From: Rodentibacter caecimuris
GTDB taxonomy: Bacteria > Pseudomonadota > Gammaproteobacteria > Enterobacterales > Pasteurellaceae
Length of the DNA: 64,000 bases
Assembly (NCBI RefSeq): GCF_024622045.1
Contig: NZ_JANKBP010000006.1
Direction: 5' to 3' (one strand)
Position 1 is the stretch's first letter, and every line of letters starts with the position of its first letter. Of the stretch, positions 34,873 to 43,018 are shown piece by piece. The translations under genes were made by a program, and so were the position numbers. The notes below the pieces were generated by a model that worked only from the letters and a program-made list of their open reading frames with translations, was not told the DNA's origin and did not search any database.

Positions 34873-35777
34873 CCGAACAATTTAACAAAACCTATTGTGG
34901 CTTTATTGCTATTGTAGGTCGCCCGAATGTCGGGAAATCAACGCTCTTAAATAAAATTTTAGGGCAGAAAATCTCCATTACCTCACGTAAAGCCCAAACC
35001 ACCCGTCACCGTATTGTGGGGATCAAAACAGAAGGGGCTTATCAAGAAATTTATGTGGATACTCCGGGGCTTCATATTGAAGAAAAACGTGCTATCAATC
35101 GTTTAATGAACCGTGCGGCGAGTAGTGCCATTGGCGATGTGGATCTTATCATTTTTGTGGTGGACGGCACCCATTGGAATGCCGATGATGAAATGGTGTT
35201 AAACAAACTTCGCAACGCGAAAGTACCGGTAGTATTGGCGATTAACAAGGTAGATAACATCAAAAATAAAGATGATTTATTGCCGTTTATCACTGAATTA
35301 AGCGGTAAATTTGATTTTGCCCATATCGTACCGATTTCTGCCCAACGTGGTAATAATGTTGGTGAACTTAAAAAAATTGTGCGTGTTTCCTTACGGGAAG
35401 GTGTACATCATTTTCCTGAAGATTATGTCACAGATCGCTCGCAACGTTTTATGGCATCGGAAATTATCCGTGAAAAATTAATGCGTTTTACCGGCGAAGA
35501 ATTGCCTTATTCGGTCACTGTTGAAATTGAACAATTTAAACTGAATGAACGTGGCACTTATGAAATCAACGGGTTGATTTTGGTTGAACGTGAAGGGCAA
35601 AAGAAAATGGTGATTGGCGCACAGGGGCAGAAAATTAAAACTATTGGTATGGAAGCCCGTGCGGATATGGAACGTTTATTTGATAACAAAGTCCATCTCG
35701 AACTTTGGGTAAAAGTGAAGTCCGGCTGGGCGGATGATGAACGTGCATTACGTAGCTTAGGCTATATGGACGAATAA
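34869..35777 (+). CDS. era: GTPase Era
   Basis: This 302-residue GTPase assists 16S rRNA maturation. G1 IVGRPNVGKSTLLNKILGQ, G2 TRHRIVGIKT, G3 YVDTPGLH, G4 INKVDNIK and a KH domain at the C-terminus (EGQKKMVIGAQGQKIKTIGMEARADMERLF) are all present. It overlaps rnc, a standard gamma-proteobacterial arrangement. An uptake signal overlaps the stop. Confidence 0.97.
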   Translation: MTEQFNKTYCGFIAIVGRPNVGKSTLLNKILGQKISITSRKAQTTRHRIVGIKTEGAYQEIYVDTPGLHIEEKRAINRLMNRAASSAIGDVDLIIFVVDGTHWNADDEMVLNKLRNAKVPVVLAINKVDNIKNKDDLLPFITELSGKFDFAHIVPISAQRGNNVGELKKIVRVSLREGVHHFPEDYVTDRSQRFMASEIIREKLMRFTGEELPYSVTVEIEQFKLNERGTYEINGLILVEREGQKKMVIGAQGQKIKTIGMEARADMERLFDNKVHLELWVKVKSGWADDERALRSLGYMDE

Positions 35778-35813
35778 AAGTGCGGTTCGTTTTCCGTAAG
35801 TTTTATCATGTAG

Positions 35814-35838
35814 AAAGCCAAGGTGAATCCTTGGCTTT
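35814..35838 (+). terminator. Terminator of the lepA-lepB-rnc-era operon
   Basis: AAAGCCAAGG / CCTTGGCTTT with a five-base loop, continuing into TT. It lies 37 bp behind era. The reverse strand has a shorter T-run, so it may also serve the leftward yhiN gene. Confidence 0.88.
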
Positions 35839-35888
35839 TTGTTTGAAAATGAACTAAAAAAACAACCGCACTTTATGCTTAAAAAGGA

Positions 35889-37097
35889 TTAAGCCTCATT
35901 GCCAATCCCTAAGGCACAAGCATAAGCGGAACTCCATGCCCATTGGAAGTTATAACCCCCAAGCCAACCGGCAACATCCAATACTTCACCGATAAAATAT
36001 AGTCCTTTTATTTGCTGACTTTCCATAGTTTTGGAAGAAATATGATGAGTGTCCACCCCACCCATGGTAACTTCCGCCGTACGATAACCTTCCGTTCCAT
36101 TTGGTACAAATTGCCAATGATGAACTAAATCCAGCAGATTTTTTAACCGCTCTTTGTTGAGGTTAGCGATCGCTTCATCTTGAATAACCCCTTGTTCGAG
36201 CCAAAGCTCGACTAATTTTTTCGGCAGTAATCGCGTCAGCACGGTTTTTAGCATGAGTTTTGGTGATTGTTGCTTGGTTTGATGGATTTCTTCTTGCAGA
36301 TTGTGTGTCGGCAATAAATCAATTTCCACACTTTCATTCGGTTGCCAATAATTAGAGATTTGTAGTACGGCGGGACCTGAAATACCACGATGAGTGAAAA
36401 GTAACTGATTGTGAAAAGACTTTCCGCATGTTGCCGTGATCGTGACCGGTAGGCTAATGCCTGAAAGCGCGGTCAAAAATCGATCGGTTTCCCGATAAGT
36501 GAAAGGCACAAGGCTGGCTCGTGGTGGAATGACGTTAATGCCAAATTGTTCCGCCAGTTTATAACCAAAGGGGGTTGCGCCTAAGCCGGGCATTGAAAGT
36601 CCGCCGGTTGCGATAACCAAATTTCTACATTGCCATTGAGCTGAATTTACCTGCAAAATGAACCGCACTTTCTCATCATTTTCAATCCGTTCGACCTGCG
36701 ATATTTCATTGCGTAAGTGTATCTTTACTTGGTATTTCTTACATTCATTCGCCAACATTTCTACAATCTGTTCTGCGCCTTCATCACAAAAAAGCTGTCC
36801 AAGCTCTTTTTCATGATAAGCAATACCGTATTCTGCAACCATTGAGATAAAATCCCAGTTGGTATAACGGGCAAGCGCGGATTTCACAAAATGTGGATTT
36901 TGCGAAAGATAGTGTGCCGGTGTCACCTCAAGGTTTGTGAAATTACAAAATCCGCCGCCAGACATTAAGATTTTTCGTCCAATTTTTTTACCATTATCCA
37001 GCACGGTTACTTCTTTGCCTAATTTTCCTAGTTGTGCCGCACAAAATAAGCCGGCTGCACCGGCACCGATAATCAGGGTTTCGGAATAATGGCTCAC
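35889..37097 (-). CDS. FAD-dependent oxidoreductase of the HI0933/YhiN family
   Basis: The 402-residue protein starts at GTG 37097, which overlaps the preceding nrfF/G stop (GTGA). The N-terminal dinucleotide fold reads ETLIIGAGAAGLFCAAQLGKLG, followed by the family's LDNGKKIGRKILMSGGGFCNFTN and a second FAD motif near LVIATGGLSMPGLGATPFGYKLAEQFG, and a C-terminal GLYFIGEVLDVAGWLGGYNFQWAWSSAYA. The function is unknown. Translational coupling to the nrf maturation genes suggests shared expression, though this may only reflect order. Confidence 0.9.
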   Translation of the reverse strand: MSHYSETLIIGAGAAGLFCAAQLGKLGKEVTVLDNGKKIGRKILMSGGGFCNFTNLEVTPAHYLSQNPHFVKSALARYTNWDFISMVAEYGIAYHEKELGQLFCDEGAEQIVEMLANECKKYQVKIHLRNEISQVERIENDEKVRFILQVNSAQWQCRNLVIATGGLSMPGLGATPFGYKLAEQFGINVIPPRASLVPFTYRETDRFLTALSGISLPVTITATCGKSFHNQLLFTHRGISGPAVLQISNYWQPNESVEIDLLPTHNLQEEIHQTKQQSPKLMLKTVLTRLLPKKLVELWLEQGVIQDEAIANLNKERLKNLLDLVHHWQFVPNGTEGYRTAEVTMGGVDTHHISSKTMESQQIKGLYFIGEVLDVAGWLGGYNFQWAWSSAYACALGIGNEA

Positions 37098-38149
37098 TGT
37101 GTTTGTCCTCGGTCTAAAAATTCTAACATCTTCATACGTTGAATCACCATGCGGCGATCAACAGCAGCATTACCGGTATCTAATAATTGCTGTAAATAAT
37201 TTTTTGCTTGTGAATAATTACGTTGTTCAAGTTCAATTGTAGCCAGCAAAGAAATACTCGACACTTCTTTTTTATCCTGTTCTAGGGCTTGTGTTAAAAG
37301 TTGCTGAATTTCGGGCGTAAGCCGCTGACCTGCTTGGTAATAAAGTGCGGTCGCTTTTAAGCCTAAAATATTCGGTTTGCTGCCCGATAATTTTTCTGCG
37401 TTTGCATAGGCAATGAGGGCATGGTCAAACTCATTATTTTGTACATAAGCCTCGCCGAGTTGAATCCACGCCTCGTCGTTATTTGGATTGGCACGTAATT
37501 TATCTTGGATTTTACTAATTACATCTTCTTTTTTGTGAAAGTCTGCCATTTCAATTTGCTTGTTATGTTGGGAAATCATCGCTTGCTTACCTTCTTGTAA
37601 GCGTGAAAAACGATCAAGAGATAAATAATAGCTAAGTGGGATGGCTAGGAGTAACGCAAAAATACATAGCATGATTTTTCCATTGCTCTTTTGCGGAAAA
37701 TGCGTATTTTGCTCGACTTGCTCAAGGTTATTGAATGCTGAAAGGGAAGTATTATCCTCAAGCCGAGAAGTTCTTTGTCGGGAATACCAAATCAACCCGA
37801 AGGCTAAAATAAGTAATCCTATCGGTAATAGCCATAATAATGCCGTATTCCATTGGAAAGGCGGTTTGTAATTGACAAAATCACCGAATCTTGCCTTCAT
37901 TGTGTCGATAATTTGCTGATTTGTTTTGCCTTCATTCACCATATTATAGACTTCAATCCGCAAGTCATAAGCGATGGGTGAATTGGATTCTACCAAGTTT
38001 TGGTTTTGGCATTGCGGGCAACGTAAAGATTTTGCCAGTTGTACGGCTCGGGTGCGATCCGCCTGGTTTTTAAATTGGTAGGTATCGACTATTTCAGCTT
38101 GGGCAAACAAGCTGAATAGGAATAAAAGTGCGGTTAAAAACGTTCTCAT
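37094..38149 (-). CDS. Cytochrome c nitrite reductase haem-lyase subunit, NrfF-NrfG fusion (CcmH-type)
   Basis: This 351-residue protein begins with a signal peptide (ALLFLFSLFAQAEIV), then the CcmH/NrfF domain with the redox motif SLRCPQCQNQNLVESN and FVNYKPPFQWNTALLWLLPI, a membrane anchor, and a second membrane helix near residues 160-178. The remaining half is a TPR domain (NNDEAWIQLGEAYVQNNEFDHALIAYANAEKL), equal to NrfG/CcmI. It should guide haem attachment to the Lys-type CWTCK site of NrfA or more broadly c-type cytochromes. The arrangement matches E. coli CcmH, so ccmH is an equally valid name. Four-base overlaps occur at both ends. Confidence 0.86.
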   Translation of the reverse strand: MRTFLTALLFLFSLFAQAEIVDTYQFKNQADRTRAVQLAKSLRCPQCQNQNLVESNSPIAYDLRIEVYNMVNEGKTNQQIIDTMKARFGDFVNYKPPFQWNTALLWLLPIGLLILAFGLIWYSRQRTSRLEDNTSLSAFNNLEQVEQNTHFPQKSNGKIMLCIFALLLAIPLSYYLSLDRFSRLQEGKQAMISQHNKQIEMADFHKKEDVISKIQDKLRANPNNDEAWIQLGEAYVQNNEFDHALIAYANAEKLSGSKPNILGLKATALYYQAGQRLTPEIQQLLTQALEQDKKEVSSISLLATIELEQRNYSQAKNYLQQLLDTGNAAVDRRMVIQRMKMLEFLDRGQTQ

Positions 38150-38676
38150 TTTTTCATTAATTCTTGAATTTTCGGCACAAAAATGTTTTCCCAGGTTTCA
38201 CGTTCAAGTAATCCTGAATGGCGATAACGAATCACGCCGTGCATATCCACCAAATAAGTTTCCGGTGCGCCATCTACGCCAAGTTTTAGAGCAAGCTCGC
38301 CGTGGCTGTCATCAATCGTGAAAAGAAAGGGATTGCCCATTCTTTTGAGCATTTCACGTCCATTTTGTGGGTTGTCCCGATAATCAATACCGATGATCGG
38401 TGTGGTTTTGGCAATATCCATTAATAGCGGATGTTCTTCCTTGCAATAGCCGCACCAACTGCCCCAAACATTCAATAAAAATGCTTGCTTCGGGAAATTT
38501 TTCGGGCTGATCTTTTGCGAGGGGGCAAGTAAATTTGCCTGATAAAATTCCGGTACGGGTTTATCAATTAGCGCAGAGGAGATTTTTTTCGGATCCTGAT
38601 TTAGCCCGGCGATTAATAAAATACATACCGCTAAAAGCATAAAGAGCGGTGTAAAAAAAAGTAGTTTTTTCTTCAT
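38146..38676 (-). CDS. DsbE/CcmG-like periplasmic thioredoxin
   Basis: The 176-residue protein is anchored by an N-terminal helix (LLFFTPLFMLLAVCILLIAG) and exposes a thioredoxin fold with the motif NVWGSWCGYCKEEHPLLMDI. The active site is CGYC rather than CPTC of CcmG. GAPETYLVD holds the cis-Pro segment (DGAPE) typical of CcmG. It keeps apocytochrome Cys residues reduced for haem ligation. Overlaps nrfE at TAATG and nrfF/G at ATGA. Confidence 0.9.
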   Translation of the reverse strand: MKKKLLFFTPLFMLLAVCILLIAGLNQDPKKISSALIDKPVPEFYQANLLAPSQKISPKNFPKQAFLLNVWGSWCGYCKEEHPLLMDIAKTTPIIGIDYRDNPQNGREMLKRMGNPFLFTIDDSHGELALKLGVDGAPETYLVDMHGVIRYRHSGLLERETWENIFVPKIQELMKK

Positions 38677-40583
38677 TATTTTTCCCGTTTTCGACGCAAA
38701 GTCAGCGTACTAAAAAATGCGCCCAATGCCATTAAAATTCCGCCAGCCCAAAGCCAACGAATCAGCGGTTTATAATGTAGGCGGAAGGTAAATTCGCCTT
38801 TGCCGAGGGCATCGCCCATGACGATATATAAATCCCCCCAAAAATTTCCGTTTAAGCCGACTTCACTCATAGTCATGGTTCGAACATCGTAATAACGGCG
38901 TTCGGGAACAATTGTTGCGTAAACTTTACCATTTTCGGTTACATCGAAAACAGCGACTTCAGCGGTGAAATTCGGGCCGATTTCATTAGAAAATTGACGG
39001 TAATAAAATTCATATTGCCCTAGTTTTTGGCTTTGTTGCGGCGCAAGACGAGCACCAATTTCACTACCAAAATAACTGCTCATCACCGCCCCCATCGTTG
39101 CAATAGCAACACCGCAATGGGCAAGAATCATACCAAACTGAGTTAAACGAATTTTGCGCCAGTTTTGCCATAAAGTAGCAAAGAAAAGCCAGATAGCAAG
39201 ACTTAATAATGAGAAAGCAAAGCTGTGAAAAGTGAGCGTATCATTATTGTGAATTTGCTGCCAAATCATTAAGGCGGATAGTCCGAAAGAGGGGATGAGT
39301 AGTAATAAACAACGTGCGAAAAAAGCACGATCAAATTTTGATTGGCGTAATGCGAGGGAAACGACCATGGCAATGAGCATCCCCGTTAAAATGGGTAAGA
39401 AAATACTGTTGAAATAGGGGCTGCCGACAGAAATCGATCCCCAATTCATAGCTTGAAACAGCATAGGATAGAATGTGCCTAAAAAGGTGGAAACAATCGC
39501 AATCGTTAATAGAATATTGAATAATAAAATACCACCGGTTTTAGAAATCAGCCGAAATCTGACCGCACTTTGCGTATTATTGCTTGCGCGCAGAGCAAAT
39601 AACCCGAAGGCAAATAGAGTGAGTAAAAAGAAAATTAATAGCAGTATATAACCACGGGTGTTATCCAAAGCAAAAGCATGAACCGAGGTGAGTGCACCGG
39701 AGCGTACGATAAATGTTCCCAGTATGCTGAAGGCGAAAGCAAGGAGAGAAAACAGGGTTGTCCAATAATTAAACGCCCCTTGTTTTTCAGTAATCGTTAA
39801 ACTATGCAACAAACCAATCCCCACTAACCATGGCATCAGCGAGGCATTTTCCACCGGATCCCAAAACCACCAGCCGCCCCAACCCAGCTCGTAATATGCC
39901 CACCAAGCACCCAATACAATACCAAGTGTGAGAAATAACCAAGAAAACAATATCCAGCCACGCATTTTATGGGCAATTTGTTTGACAGGCAGGTTATAAA
40001 TCAGCGCGGATAGCGTCATTGCAAAATTCACTGCAAAGCCCACATAACCAATATATAGCAATGGCGGGTGAAAAATTAATCCCACATCTTGAAGCATTGG
40101 ATTGAGATCCCGCCCTTCCATTGGTGCAGGAAAAATACGCCCAAAGGGATTAGAATAAAATAGAATAAAAACGGCAAATCCTAAGCAGATTAAACCGAGT
40201 AAGGAGAGCGTTTGCGTGGAAAAAGTGCGGTCATTTTTTCGGTTGAAAATAGCAAAAGCGGCAAGCCATAAGCTTAATGAAAATAACCAGAACAGCATGG
40301 ATCCTTCGTGCCCTCCCCACGTGGCGGCAATTTTGAAGAATGTCGGGAGCTGGGAATTGGAGTGGGCTGCCACATATTCAAGCGTGAAATCGTCCACGGC
40401 AAAAGAATAGGCGAGAATGCTAATGGAGATGATCGTTGATAGAGTAAAAATATAGCTTAACCACCAAGCGGAATTAATTAACGTTGAATTTTTTTTGAGT
40501 AAGCCGATTTGTGGCAGCAATGCAAGGAACAAAGCACTAATAGTGGCAACTAAAAGAGAAAGGAAACCAAGTTCTGGGAGCAT
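38676..40583 (-). CDS. nrfE: Haem lyase NrfE (CcmF family)
   Basis: The protein has 635 residues from ATG at 40583; longer frames start inside the hairpin at 40621-40653. I chose this start because MLPELGFLSLLVATISALFLAL aligns with the beginning of CcmF proteins, although no ribosome-binding site is obvious. It has about 14 membrane helices and the haem-handling WWD loop AWWAYYELGWGGWWFWDPVENASLMPW. Haem-ligand histidines are in TWGGHEGSMLFWL and FHPPLLYIGY. An uptake signal lies within. It should attach haem to NrfA. Confidence 0.9.
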   Translation of the reverse strand: MLPELGFLSLLVATISALFLALLPQIGLLKKNSTLINSAWWLSYIFTLSTIISISILAYSFAVDDFTLEYVAAHSNSQLPTFFKIAATWGGHEGSMLFWLFSLSLWLAAFAIFNRKNDRTFSTQTLSLLGLICLGFAVFILFYSNPFGRIFPAPMEGRDLNPMLQDVGLIFHPPLLYIGYVGFAVNFAMTLSALIYNLPVKQIAHKMRGWILFSWLFLTLGIVLGAWWAYYELGWGGWWFWDPVENASLMPWLVGIGLLHSLTITEKQGAFNYWTTLFSLLAFAFSILGTFIVRSGALTSVHAFALDNTRGYILLLIFFLLTLFAFGLFALRASNNTQSAVRFRLISKTGGILLFNILLTIAIVSTFLGTFYPMLFQAMNWGSISVGSPYFNSIFLPILTGMLIAMVVSLALRQSKFDRAFFARCLLLLIPSFGLSALMIWQQIHNNDTLTFHSFAFSLLSLAIWLFFATLWQNWRKIRLTQFGMILAHCGVAIATMGAVMSSYFGSEIGARLAPQQSQKLGQYEFYYRQFSNEIGPNFTAEVAVFDVTENGKVYATIVPERRYYDVRTMTMSEVGLNGNFWGDLYIVMGDALGKGEFTFRLHYKPLIRWLWAGGILMALGAFFSTLTLRRKREK

Positions 40584-40620
40584 AATAAAATTTATTTTTA
40601 AATGATTAAAATCGGGTTTC

Positions 40621-40653
40621 AAAAAAGAAAGGCGCATATTAATACGCCTTTCT
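40621..40653 (-). terminator. Hairpin terminator between nrfD and nrfE
   Basis: On the minus strand AGAAAGGCG pairs with CGCCTTTCT across about ten bases and is followed by TTTTT. It lies 20 bp behind nrfD and should stop most transcripts, making nrfE and the maturation genes a lower-expressed part. Confidence 0.8.
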
Positions 40654-40671
40654 CTATAAAACAACTATTAC

Positions 40672-41637
40672 CTAAGCAACCGTTAACTGTCCCGCATACA
40701 AAATAAAGTACCGCAGACAGAGTACACCGATTAAGTCAAAAACCGATACTAGAATGATAAAGTTACGGTTATATTTGAGTCGTTCGGATGAAAGCATATT
40801 TGCAATTAACGGTATTAAAATCCCGATAAAGAATACACCAATCCAGAATACCATTCCCCAAAATCCGGAAAGCGCGTTGTGAAGTGCAACGGTTTTTTGT
40901 CCGCCACCAAAATGTAATCCCACAAAGAAACACACTAACAATCCAAGCTCTGTTACCATAACCGGCACTTCAAATTTGTGTATAAAGTGGGATTCGTAGG
41001 AATCGCCTTTTAGTTTGCCGGCAATCAAAATCATTAAGAATGTTGCCGCAATACCGGAGGATGTGCCTGAAGCTAAGAACAATGCCGGCAATACAGGGTT
41101 ATTCAGCATTGGATAACTAATTAGGGCAGAAAGTAAGAAACCGGTGTAAGCGCCTAGTACTGCCGCCAATATGAATAAAAGTACTTCCACCGGATTGGTT
41201 AAACGTTCTGCAAAGTTAATTAGCTTCATCACAAATTTTAGTTTTGGCATAAAGCGATGGATGATTGCTTCAATTTCATTTTTGAATATCGTAATGCCCC
41301 ATAATACTAAGAACAGCATATAAATTTGGAAGAGCATAACTCCCATAGACATGACGGAATCAAACTGATAGTTGAACATCAATTTCCAGAATGTCCAAGG
41401 GCGTGCCAAGTGGAAAATTAACAGTGTTAAGCCGATTAATGTCGGTACTGAACCTAAAATCAAACCGGCACGAATAATCCAGTTTTGGCTTGGATTTTCC
41501 AATTTATGACTACGTTTAAATGCAACGGCTAATTGTACTGCACCGGATGAGATCCCGAGTAAAAACAAATAGATCGCAATGGTTGAGTCCCACACTAAAT
41601 TTGGTGTGTGGAACGGAACTGGATAATCTAACATCAT
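40672..41637 (-). CDS. nrfD: Nitrite reductase membrane subunit NrfD
   Basis: This 321-residue inner-membrane protein with about eight helices oxidises menaquinol and passes electrons to NrfC. Family features: PVPFHTPNLVWDSTIAIYLFLLGISSGAVQLAVAF near the N-terminus, GSVPTLIGLTLLIFHLARPWTFWKLM, GAYTGFLLSALISYPMLNNPVLPALFLASGTSSGIA and the long C-terminal hydrophobic block. Its start overlaps the nrfC stop. It ends just before a terminator hairpin. Confidence 0.95.
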   Translation of the reverse strand: MMLDYPVPFHTPNLVWDSTIAIYLFLLGISSGAVQLAVAFKRSHKLENPSQNWIIRAGLILGSVPTLIGLTLLIFHLARPWTFWKLMFNYQFDSVMSMGVMLFQIYMLFLVLWGITIFKNEIEAIIHRFMPKLKFVMKLINFAERLTNPVEVLLFILAAVLGAYTGFLLSALISYPMLNNPVLPALFLASGTSSGIAATFLMILIAGKLKGDSYESHFIHKFEVPVMVTELGLLVCFFVGLHFGGGQKTVALHNALSGFWGMVFWIGVFFIGILIPLIANMLSSERLKYNRNFIILVSVFDLIGVLCLRYFILYAGQLTVA

Positions 41638-42311
41638 CTTCTAGGCTCCCCATGTTGGAATGGAATATGGTAGAGATTTGGTTGTGTCCCTAATTCCACT
41701 TTTGTGCGATAAACCGGTTTTTCTTTTACCTTACGGGCTACTTCACTGGTCGGATCGTTCATATCGCCAAAGGTTAATGCTTTTGTCGGACAAGCCTCTA
41801 CACAGGCAGGCTGTTTACCATTGGCTAAATTAGTGTCACGACAGAAGTTACATTTATCCGCGGTTAAATGTTCCGGATGAATGAAACGTACACGATACGG
41901 GCAAACTGCAATACAATATTGGCAGCCTACACATAAATCTTTATGCACATCGACAATACCGGTTTCTTTATCAATGAAAGATGCCCCGGTTGGACAAACC
42001 GCCACACAAGGCGCATTTGTACAGTGTTGGCAAGATTGACGGAAAAACTCATATTTTTGGTTTGGAAATTCGCCATAAGGTTCGCTGCGCAAAATCTCTA
42101 AACGAGATACGCCTTGCGGCACTTGGTTGACATCACGGCAAGCATCCATACAGGCCGTACAGCCAATGCAAGTCGTTTCATCATGCACCATTGCGTAACG
42201 TTTGGTTTTATCCGCCTTGTCTTCTTTTGCTAAAGAAGTTAAGGATGTTCCCGTCATAAGGATCATTGCCCCCATGCCGGAAACAAAGTTTCGGCGTGAG
42301 CAAGTTGTCAT
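41634..42311 (-). CDS. nrfC: Nitrite reductase iron-sulfur subunit NrfC
   Basis: The 225-residue protein has a twin-arginine signal (MTTCSRRNFVSGMGAMILMTG) and four Cys clusters for [4Fe-4S] centres: CIGCTACMDACRDVNQ, CQHCTNAPCVAVCPTGA, CVGCQYCIAVCPYR and CNFCRDTNLANGKQPACVEACP. It links NrfD to NrfB in the periplasm. Four-base overlap with both nrfB and nrfD. Confidence 0.97.
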   Translation of the reverse strand: MTTCSRRNFVSGMGAMILMTGTSLTSLAKEDKADKTKRYAMVHDETTCIGCTACMDACRDVNQVPQGVSRLEILRSEPYGEFPNQKYEFFRQSCQHCTNAPCVAVCPTGASFIDKETGIVDVHKDLCVGCQYCIAVCPYRVRFIHPEHLTADKCNFCRDTNLANGKQPACVEACPTKALTFGDMNDPTSEVARKVKEKPVYRTKVELGTQPNLYHIPFQHGEPRR

Positions 42312-42946
42312 TGTTTATCCTTTTGTTCGGTTGATTTTTCTTGTTCGGCTTGGCGTTTTTGTTGTTCACCATGACAGTCAACACAAAGTTTTACACGTTG
42401 TTTTGGTTCAATACCTTTCATAGCATCATCTTTAGGATGAAGTGTGTGGCAGCTGGCACAAGGTAATTTCATTGCGTGAACGTCATGAGCCCAAAGTTTT
42501 TCACGTAATTTATCAGGTTGGTGGCAAGCAAAACAAACTTGATTTTGTTCTTGCACGGAATACATCGGTTTTTTCTCACCAAAAATATCACCTTCAAAAC
42601 GCATTACATCTTTTGCACCACGGCGGTGGTTTTCAGTGATATCTCCGTGACAGCTTACGCAGGTGATCGGTTTGCCGTTGTTTGGATTTTTTTGGTTTAA
42701 GTGTGCACCATGGAATTTGCCAAAGTGTAGCTCACCACCGGATTGATCCAATGTTTGATTTTTATCTACTTTGTCAAATTTATGACATTTCGCACAATAT
42801 TGGTTTGGATCACGTTGGTTGTCTAATTGCGGTTCGTAATTTTGTGTAGAATCCGTTTGTGCATGTGCAATCATTGGTGTTGCAGTAGCAAAAATAAGCA
42901 ATGCTACTGCTTTTGCCATATTGCGAATAAAAGAAGTTAAATTCAT
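42308..42946 (-). CDS. nrfB: Pentahaem c-type cytochrome NrfB
   Basis: The 212-residue periplasmic protein has a signal peptide (ALLIFATATPMIAHAQ) and five CxxCH haem motifs: CAKCH, CVSCH, CFACH, CASCH and CVDCH, with distal His residues such as HFGKFHGAH. It carries electrons from NrfC to NrfA. The C-terminus is Gln/Glu/Lys rich and likely disordered. A pair of inverted uptake signals separates it from nrfA. Confidence 0.97.
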   Translation of the reverse strand: MNLTSFIRNMAKAVALLIFATATPMIAHAQTDSTQNYEPQLDNQRDPNQYCAKCHKFDKVDKNQTLDQSGGELHFGKFHGAHLNQKNPNNGKPITCVSCHGDITENHRRGAKDVMRFEGDIFGEKKPMYSVQEQNQVCFACHQPDKLREKLWAHDVHAMKLPCASCHTLHPKDDAMKGIEPKQRVKLCVDCHGEQQKRQAEQEKSTEQKDKQ

Positions 42947-42977
42947 TTGGATTACCTCAAATTTATTGTTGAAAATA

Positions 42978-43010
42978 ACCGCACTTTTTTGTTAAGACGC
43001 AAAGTGCGGT
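42978..43010 (-). terminator. Inverted uptake-signal hairpin between nrfA and nrfB
   Basis: ACCGCACTTT and AAAGTGCGGT pair across a 13-base loop, with T and A runs beside. It lies 9 bp behind nrfA. It could attenuate transcription so that nrfA exceeds nrfBCD, and each arm carries an uptake signal. Confidence 0.6.
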
Positions 43011-43018
43011 GATTTTTC

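Noticed and set aside
40584..40664. Longer NrfE beginning at 40664 or 40637
   Set aside because: The extra residues lie over a terminator hairpin and do not align with CcmF proteins.
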